This document shows, piece after piece, positions 6,180-11,759 of a DNA stretch of 16,758 nucleotides; within the stretch, counting starts at the first letter, position 1; every line of letters starts with the position of its first letter. The position numbers and the translations under genes are program-made. The DNA lies in the NCBI GenBank assembly GCA_964500525.1, contig CAZCOE010000080.1:1-16758 (forward strand). Direction: 5' to 3'. The stretch is from RGIG7378 sp964500525. Lineage in GTDB: Bacteria; Bacillota; Clostridia; RGIG7378. A model generated the notes under the pieces. It was given only the letters and a program-made list of their open reading frames with translations, was not told where the DNA came from and did no database searches.

Positions 6180-7274
6180 ATGAAAATAGGAATCGTAGGT
6201 CTGCCTAATGTTGGCAAGAGCACACTGTTTAACGCCTTGACCAAGGCGGAGTCTGCCGAGGCAGCTAATTATCCGTTTTGCACCATAGACCCTAACGTAG
6301 GCGTTGTTACCGTTCCCGACACCAGATTGGACTATTTGGCCCAGATGTACAACCCGGACAAATTCACTCCTGCAATTGTGGAGTTTGTGGACATCGCAGG
6401 TCTGGTTAAGGGTGCCAGCAAGGGCGAGGGACTGGGAAACAAGTTCCTCAGCAACATTCGGGAAGTAGACGCCATTTTGCACGTTGTCCGCTGCTTTGAC
6501 GACGAGAACATCACCCACGTGGACGGCAATGTGGACCCCATCCGGGACGTTAACACCATTAATCTGGAGCTGATTCTCTCAGATATGGAGATGTTGGAGC
6601 GCCGCATTGACCGGCTGCAGAAGACTACCAAGGGCGGAGACAAGAAGGCTGTACCTGAGATCGAGCTGTGTCAGCGCATATATGCCGTTTTGGAGAAGGG
6701 TTTGCCGGTGCGCAGCATGGACTTCACCACCGAGGAGCAATCCATTGTCAACCAGATTATGTTCCTGACAGACAAGCCGGTGCTATACGCCGCAAACATT
6801 TCCGAGGATCAGATTGGGCAGCCTGACAACGACTACGTCAAGAGGCTCAAGGAGCTGTCAGCCGCTGAGAGTTCCGACGTTATGGTTATCTGTGCCAAGT
6901 TCGAGTCCGATATTATCGCCTTGGACGATGAGGAGCGGGCTATGTTCATGGAGGAAATGGGCATCACCGAAACCGGACTGGATGTGCTGATTAAGAAAAG
7001 CTACGCTCTCCTGGGACTCATCAGTTTCCTGACTGCAGGCCCCAAGGAGGTCAGAGCATGGACGATTGTCAGAGGCACCAAGGCTCCCCAGGCTGCAGGC
7101 AAGATTCACTCCGACTTTGAGCGGGGCTTTATCCGGGCCGAAATTGTGGCCTTTGACGATCTGGTATCATCCGGATCTATGACCGCTGCCAAGGAGAAGG
7201 GGCTGGTGCGCAGCGAGGGCAAGGAATACGTTATGAAGGACGGGGACGTTACCCTGTTCAGGTTCAACGTATAA
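6180..7274 (+). CDS. ychF: Redox-regulated ribosome-associated ATPase YchF/OLA1 family
   Basis: YchF is a universally conserved Obg-like P-loop protein that hydrolyses ATP rather than GTP and associates with ribosomes. The 364-aa length is typical. Visible motifs are the G1 loop GLPNVGKST (7-15), the G3 motif DIAGL (71-75) followed by VKGASKGEGLGNKFL, and NISE (206-209) in place of NKxD, which explains the ATP preference. The C-terminal TGS domain runs from about 275 to the end (LISFLTAGPKEVRAW, FERGFIRAE). The start is an ATG preceded by AGGAG about 10 nt away. It stands alone on the plus strand, diverging from the pseudopilin operon and converging on a membrane protein gene across a shared terminator. 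Confidence 0.97.
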   Translation: MKIGIVGLPNVGKSTLFNALTKAESAEAANYPFCTIDPNVGVVTVPDTRLDYLAQMYNPDKFTPAIVEFVDIAGLVKGASKGEGLGNKFLSNIREVDAILHVVRCFDDENITHVDGNVDPIRDVNTINLELILSDMEMLERRIDRLQKTTKGGDKKAVPEIELCQRIYAVLEKGLPVRSMDFTTEEQSIVNQIMFLTDKPVLYAANISEDQIGQPDNDYVKRLKELSAAESSDVMVICAKFESDIIALDDEERAMFMEEMGITETGLDVLIKKSYALLGLISFLTAGPKEVRAWTIVRGTKAPQAAGKIHSDFERGFIRAEIVAFDDLVSSGSMTAAKEKGLVRSEGKEYVMKDGDVTLFRFNV

Positions 7275-7290
7275 CCTATAATAAGGCAAT

Positions 7291-7328
7291 AAAAACACCG
7301 TCATTTCATATGGAAGTGGCGGTGTTTT
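7291..7328. terminator. Bidirectional terminator between ychF and the convergent gene
   Basis: A long stem (about 15-16 bp, with some G-T pairs) has AAAA on its left flank and TTTT on its right, so it has a T-tract in both directions. It can stop both ychF and the convergent gene ending at 7353. Confidence 0.85.
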
Positions 7329-7352
7329 GCTATATTGGACTCTTTTGATCCA

Positions 7353-8234
7353 TCAGAATATGGGTTTCATCTCCCTAAACAGGATCTTAACTATCCTATC
7401 TTCTCCGGAAATAAATGCACCCTCGGGATAATAGAGCAGCACCGACTCTCCCTCCAGGATATATGCGTCTCCCGAATACTGGTGGATAACCCTCTGTTTA
7501 GAATAGTTATCCCGTACAAAATACTGCTTCAGGAACTCTATGGGGGCATCTGTCTCTCCCTCCGAAGACAGATCATACGTTAGTCTGCCCTGTTCACCCA
7601 TGTCAAAGAGCAACATATCTCCCCGCTTTTGCACAGTGACCTCATCTGTGTAGTCATACAGCACAAAATGTTCCTGCTCCATCAATTGGGATGACAATTG
7701 CTCCGCCATGTTCACAGATGGCTCAATCTCCTGATACTCCAAGGCCTGATAGGACTTCAGGGTCTGATTGTACAGAAATCTGGCTCCCCAGGGTCCTTGA
7801 ATAAACCAATTAAATACAACCGAAATCAGGAACAGGAACAGGACTGCAGCTCCGATCCTGACAGTGAACCTGATCAATTGGGCCTTGCCGTAGTTTCCCT
7901 TGGTCAAAGGTTCCCACTTGAAGGCCGCCAACTTATCAGCGTCGATCTCTCTGGCATAGCCATTGGGCACAAATCTATACTTCTCTCCCACTGCTTCCCG
8001 CTTTTCATTGTCGTAGAGGAACTCCTGCTTCACCACAGTCCTCTGGCCAAAGGGGTTCATATTGATCCTGTACTCTCTGGCCCTGGTGATGGCAGCTGTA
8101 ACGTCCTCCAGCTCCAATCCATATGTATTGTCCTGATTGCGTTCCAGAACATGCCTGTCATCCACATCCTTGATGCTGGGATAATCCGGGAAAACTGTAC
8201 CTGTTTTGAGTAAATTACTATCTAGCTGCGGCAT
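7353..8234 (-). CDS. Single-pass membrane protein of unknown function
   Basis: I do not recognise a family. The 293-aa protein starts MPQLDSNLLKTG at the ATG at 8234, preceded by AAAGGAG six nt upstream; the frame is open to 8273 but without an SD there. Residues 1-120 are hydrophilic and probably cytoplasmic, with basic residues just before one strongly hydrophobic helix (about 124-145, IGAAVLFLFLISVVF). The C-terminal ~145 residues are acidic and likely extracytoplasmic, ending in a beta-rich stretch (YILEGESVLLYYPEGAF). No catalytic motif or cysteine is obvious. It is a monocistronic gene with its own promoter, located after mscL and convergent with ychF. Confidence 0.8.
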   Translation of the reverse strand: MPQLDSNLLKTGTVFPDYPSIKDVDDRHVLERNQDNTYGLELEDVTAAITRAREYRINMNPFGQRTVVKQEFLYDNEKREAVGEKYRFVPNGYAREIDADKLAAFKWEPLTKGNYGKAQLIRFTVRIGAAVLFLFLISVVFNWFIQGPWGARFLYNQTLKSYQALEYQEIEPSVNMAEQLSSQLMEQEHFVLYDYTDEVTVQKRGDMLLFDMGEQGRLTYDLSSEGETDAPIEFLKQYFVRDNYSKQRVIHQYSGDAYILEGESVLLYYPEGAFISGEDRIVKILFREMKPIF

Positions 8235-8255
8235 ATTTCTCTCCTTTGCATGTTC

Positions 8256-8284
8256 AACATACCACTGTCCCAATTACTTGGCAA
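8256..8284 (-). promoter_or_regulatory. Promoter of the unknown membrane protein gene
   Basis: TTGCCA (8279-8284) and TATGTT (8256-8261) are 17 bp apart on the minus strand, between the mscL terminator and the ribosome binding site of the next gene. Confidence 0.6.
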
Positions 8285-8288
8285 TGCG

Positions 8289-8323
8289 GAAATAAAAAGA
8301 GACCCGAAAATAATCGAGTCTCT
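8289..8323 (-). terminator. Intrinsic terminator of mscL
   Basis: On the minus strand the 10-bp stem AGAGACTCGA with TCGGGTCTCT (one G-T pair) and a 6-nt loop is followed by TTTTTATTT. Confidence 0.9.
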
Positions 8324-8348
8324 GTAGGTCAGGCAATATACGCTGAAC

Positions 8349-8804
8349 TTATTCGTGGACAACCTCCAGCTCGGATGTGCAGGAAGGGCAGCGAGTAGCG
8401 TCGATAGCGATAGTGCTCTTGCAGTAGGGGCAAACCTTGGTTGTAGGTGCAGCAGGTGCCTCCTCCTTCTTCTTGGGCTCTCTGAGCTTGTTGACCACCT
8501 TGACAAACAAAAATACAACAAATGCCATCAGGATGAAGTTGATAATGCCGGAGATAAACTTGCCGTAGGCCAAGCATGCAACTCCTGCTTCCTTGGCTGC
8601 GTCGATGGTGGCGTACTCTTTGCCATCCAATGCAACGAACAGGTTGTTGAAATCGATCTTGCCGGTAATGAGGCTGAGAGCAGGCATGAAGATGTCATTG
8701 ACCAGAGAATTTACCAAACCGGTAAATGCAGAGCCGATGATCATACCAACTGCCAAGTCAATCATGTTGCCTCTGATAACAAACTTCTTGAACTCTTTTA
8801 ACAT
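8349..8804 (-). CDS. mscL: Large-conductance mechanosensitive channel MscL with C-terminal zinc ribbon
   Basis: MscL is a pentameric inner-membrane channel that opens under membrane tension and releases solutes during osmotic downshock. The N-terminal MLKEFKKFVIRGNMIDLAVG and the pore helix IIGSAFTGLVNSLV are characteristic, followed by a periplasmic loop (about 45-80), the second transmembrane helix (IINFILMAFVVFLFV, about 87-102) and a basic cytoplasmic linker. Canonical MscL ends near residue 136; this 151-aa protein adds KVCPYCKS (123-130) and CPSC (139-142). The arrangement CxxC-10-CxxC (Cys125, 128, 139, 142) reads as a zinc ribbon after an Ala/Pro linker (EEAPAAPTT). The start has GGGGGA upstream. 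It has its own promoter and terminator. Confidence 0.97.
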   Translation of the reverse strand: MLKEFKKFVIRGNMIDLAVGMIIGSAFTGLVNSLVNDIFMPALSLITGKIDFNNLFVALDGKEYATIDAAKEAGVACLAYGKFISGIINFILMAFVVFLFVKVVNKLREPKKKEEAPAAPTTKVCPYCKSTIAIDATRCPSCTSELEVVHE

Positions 8805-8846
8805 GTGGTATATCCCCCTATAAAAACATTGATTTCTCTGCTAATA

Positions 8847-8875
8847 ATAATAGTGCAAATATCTACAATGTGCAA
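8847..8875 (-). promoter_or_regulatory. Promoter of mscL
   Basis: TTGCAC (8870-8875) and TATTAT (8847-8852) are 17 bp apart on the minus strand, leaving a leader of about 36 nt. Confidence 0.65.
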
Positions 8876-8884
8876 CAAAAACTA

Positions 8885-9160
8885 TTATCGATGGGAATAA
8901 TGGGCAGGCTGGGTCATGTCCTCCATTGTATCGAAAAGGCCCATAGGAGTAACGCCCCACCTGAACAGCCGATGAAGGCATCTCAGACAGTCGATATACT
9001 CCCTGAATACTCCGGACCATATGGCAGTGCGCTGGGTGCCGTCGGAGCATATGGCGCTGATCCGTATGCCGTATCCCTCCTCTGTCTCCCGCATATAGTA
9101 AAGCATTGCATACCGGGCTGCCTCACCCTCCAGAACCTGCCTGTACATCAATACATCCAT
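8885..9160 (-). CDS. DUF6514-like small protein
   Basis: A 91-aa ORF that starts MDVLMYRQVLEG and contains a central YGIRISAICSDG followed by a short helix and a C-terminal FDTMEDM. The order (aromatic/YGI strand, charged loop, helical segment, then a D/E-rich end) matches the pattern I associate with DUF6514 proteins of Clostridia, whose role is unknown; this family match is from memory of the pattern. The start is supported by a strong GGGGAGGGG just upstream of the ATG, though close to it. The sequence is intact and its codon use is like its neighbours. It lies between the hisK-type phosphatase and mscL, all on the minus strand, and appears to be its own transcription unit. Confidence 0.6.
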   Translation of the reverse strand: MDVLMYRQVLEGEAARYAMLYYMRETEEGYGIRISAICSDGTQRTAIWSGVFREYIDCLRCLHRLFRWGVTPMGLFDTMEDMTQPAHYSHR

Positions 9161-9175
9161 AACCCCTCCCCAGTC

Positions 9176-9205
9176 ATATTACTCCGGCGACAGTGGACAT
9201 CTCAA
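9176..9205 (-). promoter_or_regulatory. Possible promoter of the DUF6514-like gene
   Basis: TTGAGA (9200-9205) and TAATAT (9176-9181) are 18 bp apart on the minus strand. The -10 ends 15 nt before the ATG, which would give a very short leader, so the call is weak. Confidence 0.35.
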
Positions 9206-9264
9206 TACAGAAATTCCGACATTTTGCGAAGTGACCCGGTGGGAACGGATGCCAAATTATTAGC

Positions 9265-10101
9265 CTATACCAGGGCGATTTCTTCCCACTTGCCATCTAT
9301 AATGGCCATGGCGGATTTGTACCCTACAGAGATCATCTTCTGTATGCCAAAGTCGTGCATGTAGTCAATGCTGGTGGGCACATGGCTGTCGCTGTTCACG
9401 GTCATAGGTATTTTGCGGATGAAGCATTCCTTAAGCAGGTCGTCGGAGGGGTATTGCTCCACCCCCGGCCGGACCTTGCACACGTTCATCTCCACAATGG
9501 TTCCCGACTCTGCCAGCTTCTCTATGTATGGCATTACCAAGGGCTTGTACCAGGCCTCGTTCCAATCGAAAAAGGCCTTGTCGAAATTGTTCCGCCGCAC
9601 CAAGTCCAGGTGGCCTGCTATGTCCGGCTTAAGGACATCTATCATGTCAATGCATTGCTCATAGAAGGCCTTTACCAATCTGCGTGGTCCCATGTTATTG
9701 ATGGCCTGGGCAAATGCCGCCACAGGGCCGTCTATTGAGTAAGATTGTCCATTCTCCTTGTCCAGCAGGATGTGAACGCTGCCAATGGTATACTCCAGGC
9801 CGTACTCCTGTCGGTGGTTTACCGGCGGAACGCCCAGATAGTCGCACTCCATGCCCAGATAGATCTGAATCTGATCTGCATACTTGGCCTTGAGCCCTAA
9901 TACTGTATTTCTATAGTCCTCTATCCTATCCATGTGCATGAGCCAGGAGCTGAATGGGTCAGATGCCAATGGAGCGTGGGAAGAGAAACCCATAGATTGG
10001 ATCCCGCAGTCTATTGCTGCGCGGACGTATTCCTCGGGCTCACCTCGGCCATCGCAAAAGCGAGAATGTACGTGATAGTTTGTCTTGATATAATTTCTCA
10101 T
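9265..10101 (-). CDS. hisK: PHP-family histidinol-phosphatase (HisK/HisJ type)
   Basis: The family dephosphorylates L-histidinol phosphate, the eighth step of histidine synthesis, using a metal centre in a PHP-type barrel. The protein is 278 aa, as expected. Metal-ligand motifs in order are YHVHSRFCDG (His10, His12, Asp17), SSHAP (His42), GMECDYL (Glu85), GSVHIL (His110), GHLDLVRR (His164) and NSDSHVP (Asp238, His240), so the whole ligand set is present. No other his gene is adjacent, so the exact substrate is inferred from family similarity; some PHP phosphatases act on other phosphates. The start ATG has only a weak SD-like GACGG and I found no convincing promoter. It is divergent from the TelA-family gene. 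Confidence 0.85.
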   Translation of the reverse strand: MRNYIKTNYHVHSRFCDGRGEPEEYVRAAIDCGIQSMGFSSHAPLASDPFSSWLMHMDRIEDYRNTVLGLKAKYADQIQIYLGMECDYLGVPPVNHRQEYGLEYTIGSVHILLDKENGQSYSIDGPVAAFAQAINNMGPRRLVKAFYEQCIDMIDVLKPDIAGHLDLVRRNNFDKAFFDWNEAWYKPLVMPYIEKLAESGTIVEMNVCKVRPGVEQYPSDDLLKECFIRKIPMTVNSDSHVPTSIDYMHDFGIQKMISVGYKSAMAIIDGKWEEIALV

Positions 10102-10127
10102 ACCGTCTAATTTACCATAACCTGTTC

Positions 10128-10143
10128 TTCGTGTACATACGAA
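10128..10143. promoter_or_regulatory. Inverted repeat in the hisK-TelA intergenic region
   Basis: TTCGT (10128-10132) and ACGAA (10139-10143) flank a 6-nt centre. The repeat covers the predicted -35 of the TelA-family gene and lies upstream of hisK, so it could be an operator for one or both. Confidence 0.35.
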
Positions 10144-10160
10144 TTGTTTTATGCTAAAAT
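10132..10160 (+). promoter_or_regulatory. Promoter of the TelA-family gene
   Basis: TGTACA (10132-10137) and TAAAAT (10155-10160) are 17 bp apart. The -10 has the TGn extension (TGCTAAAAT), which compensates for the poor -35. Confidence 0.5.
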
Positions 10161-10188
10161 CTATGGAAATACCTTTTGAGATGGAAAT

Positions 10189-11022
10189 ATGTTTAATTCT
10201 ACAGATATTTCAATATATACAGAGAATCTCTCCCCGGATATGGAGAACGCCGCCCGGATTATGGCAGAACAGATGGATGTTCTGTCTCCCGAGGGGATTC
10301 TATCCCTGGGCACTGAGACTCGTTCCCGTATGTCCGGCGTTTCCACAGAATTGCTGGATATTGCCATAGAAACCGACATGGTTCCCGCCCTTAAGCAGAT
10401 TACCAGGGTTGCAAAACAAGTTTCCCGATTCGGCTCCATGCTCAAGAGCGCCAAGTCCCTGGCCCGCCCTCGGGCTAAGGCTCGGCTTATGGACAGCTAT
10501 GACCTGCTTAAGGTACAGCTGCTGCGGGTCTCCGGAGAGCTGGAGAGGGATCGTCGGAACCTTATTCGCAGCATTTCCCTGCTGGAGGATACCCACAGGG
10601 CCAATTATGAGATTTATCAGGAGCTGGGGGTTATTATTGAGGCCGGGAACATCAAGCTGGAGGAACTCCGCAGGAACCCTGCAGGCTACGAGAACCACAT
10701 TCACCGTCTGGAGATCAAGCTGGGAGACCTGAACACCTCCCGCATGGTTTGCAGACAGACTGCTGTGCAGATTTTCCTGCTGAGGGATTCTGCATATTCA
10801 CTGCTGGACAGGATTAACAGCATCAGCGAATCGGTAGTGCCTCTCTGGACCACCCAGGTGGCATTGGCTCTGGGGGTCAGCAGGATTTCCGAGAGTCAGC
10901 TGTCTGCCACCGGCGCATTCAACGTTATTGCGGATGCCACCAGAGCACTGTCCCAGGAGATTGACTCCACCACCAAGTGCATTGCTGAGGCCGGCAAAAA
11001 CGCAGAGCAGATCCGCTCCTGA
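10189..11022 (+). CDS. TelA-family (toxic anion resistance) protein, compact form
   Basis: A 277-aa mostly alpha-helical protein with the layout of the TelA/KlaA family: VAKQVSRFGSML (about 74-85), then a long helical region with SYDLLKVQLLRVSGELERD and YEIYQELGVIIEAG, and the characteristic ESVVPLWTTQVALALG (about 214-229). Family members were named from tellurite resistance, but their normal role is unclear and many are stress or cell-envelope proteins. It is shorter than usual members (about 360-400 aa), with abbreviated ends. No XpaC partner gene is adjacent. The start ATG has only a weak SD. It is on the plus strand and ends exactly where the composite repeat element begins. Confidence 0.8.
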   Translation: MFNSTDISIYTENLSPDMENAARIMAEQMDVLSPEGILSLGTETRSRMSGVSTELLDIAIETDMVPALKQITRVAKQVSRFGSMLKSAKSLARPRAKARLMDSYDLLKVQLLRVSGELERDRRNLIRSISLLEDTHRANYEIYQELGVIIEAGNIKLEELRRNPAGYENHIHRLEIKLGDLNTSRMVCRQTAVQIFLLRDSAYSLLDRINSISESVVPLWTTQVALALGVSRISESQLSATGAFNVIADATRALSQEIDSTTKCIAEAGKNAEQIRS

Positions 11023-11031
11023 ACAGTACCA

Positions 11032-11280
11032 AGTGAAGAGTGAAATGTGATGAGTGAATAGTTCTGGTCCCCACGTTCCTTTGCTCGACTGTATCAGTGA
11101 AGAGTGATGAGTGATGAGTGAATAGTTCTGGTCCCCACGTTCCTTTGCTCGACTATATCAGTGAAAAGTGAAATGTGATGAGTGAATAGTTCTGGTCCCC
11201 ACGTTCCTTTGCTCGACTATATCAGTGAAGAGTGATGAGTGATGAGTGAATAGTTCTGGTCCCCACGTTCCTTTGCTCGA
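11032..11280 (+). repeat. Tandem array of four 64-bp units
   Basis: Units are 11032-11095, 11096-11159, 11160-11223 and 11224-11280 (last one truncated to 57 bp). Each starts with four heptamers of the AGTGANN kind and ends with a constant block (TTCTGGTCCCCACG, then CCTTTGCTCGA). Units 2 and 4 are identical over the shared 57 bp. Units 1 and 3 share 62 of 64 bases and carry AAATG where units 2 and 4 carry TGAGTG. The order A-B-A-B points to duplication of a 128-bp dimer. Confidence 0.95.
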
Positions 11281-11322
11281 ATAACTAAGCGGGGCACGAC
11301 TTAGGGCTCTGCTTCATAGTTC

Positions 11323-11444
11323 GACCATGGGAGCATAGCCACTTGAGTTTTTCACTCATCACTCTACACTATTCACTGCGAAGCATCTATGCTTCGCCAA
11401 TAGACCATGGGAGCATAGCTACCTGAGTTTTTCACTATTCACTA
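11323..11444 (+). repeat. Direct repeat, 80-bp offset
   Basis: GACCATGGGAGCATAGC, then a near-identical TGAGTTTTTCACT, occurs at 11323 and again 80 bp later at 11403. Each copy leads into a TTCACT heptamer block. Confidence 0.85.
11378..11397. repeat. Perfect hairpin inside the composite repeat
   Basis: GCGAAGCAT (11378-11386) and its exact complement ATGCTTCGC (11389-11397) are separated by CT. It has no T-tract, so it is not a typical terminator. Confidence 0.85.
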
Positions 11445-11484
11445 TTCACTCTTCACTAGGCACTAAGTACCAGGGGTACTGTTT

Positions 11485-11616
11485 TCAATCTATATCCACT
11501 ATCCTGTCGGGGCCCTCTTCCACAAAGCGATCTTCCCAAAACAGTATTCTAAGAGACATCACGACCAGAAAAACGAAGCTGACCGCAAAGGCAATAGACA
11601 GCAATACATCTACCAT
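11485..11616 (-). CDS. 43-aa single-pass membrane protein
   Basis: A short ORF reading MVDVLLSIAFAVSF..., with one hydrophobic helix (about residues 3-22) and a cytoplasmic-type tail containing RILFWEDRFVEEGPDR and ending in IVDID. It is not a recognised family and no function is assigned. Support comes from an extended -10 box upstream (TGGTATAAC), a GGGA SD about 8 nt before the ATG, a clean stop and a strong terminator of fhs before it, so it would be its own transcription unit. The amphipathic, acidic end looks like protein, not chance. It ends two bases from the end of the composite repeat. Small size makes the call uncertain. Confidence 0.6.
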   Translation of the reverse strand: MVDVLLSIAFAVSFVFLVVMSLRILFWEDRFVEEGPDRIVDID

Positions 11617-11635
11617 AAGTACATCCCGACAAGGC

Positions 11636-11641
11636 GTTATA
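11636..11641 (-). promoter_or_regulatory. Extended -10 box of the 43-aa ORF
   Basis: TATAAC on the minus strand, preceded by TGG, lies 19 nt before the ATG. No good -35 is seen at the expected distance. Confidence 0.4.
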
Positions 11642-11684
11642 CCATAAAATATGATTCACACCGGGAATTGGTTATTGACCACAT

Positions 11685-11720
11685 AAAAAACCTGCCACCC
11701 TATTTGAGATGGCAGGTTTT
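11685..11720 (-). terminator. Intrinsic terminator of the metK-fhs operon
   Basis: On the minus strand AAAACCTGCCA pairs with TGGCAGGTTTT across a 12-nt loop and is followed by TTTTTT. It ends the fhs transcript. Confidence 0.9.
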
Positions 11721-11759
11721 ACTGTGTTTTGCTGTATTGTTCGGAAACACCCCGGAGAA

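Larger units (their letters stand above)
11022..11483. repeat. Composite non-coding repeat element
   Basis: This 462-bp stretch has no plausible gene and separates two convergent genes. It is bounded by short inverted ends, AACAGTACC (11022-11030) and GGTACTGTT (11475-11483). The left half is a 64-bp tandem array. The right half holds two copies of a block with heptamers in the opposite orientation, a perfect hairpin and other small inverted repeats, such as AGTACC-AGG-GGTACT (11466-11480). The heptamers (AGTGAAG, AGTGATG, AGTGAAT) appear on the left and their complements (TTCACT-type) on the right, so the element can fold on itself. There is no transposase. It resembles MITE-like or intergenic repeat elements in layout, but I cannot assign it to a known family. 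Confidence 0.85.

Noticed and set aside
8878..8905. Weak ATTAT/ATAAT hairpin with T-run as terminator of the DUF6514-like gene
   Set aside because: The stem is only 5 A-T pairs, too weak to call.
11032..11280. CRISPR array
   Set aside because: The 64-bp units are tandem and near identical throughout; there are no short repeats with unique spacers and no cas genes.
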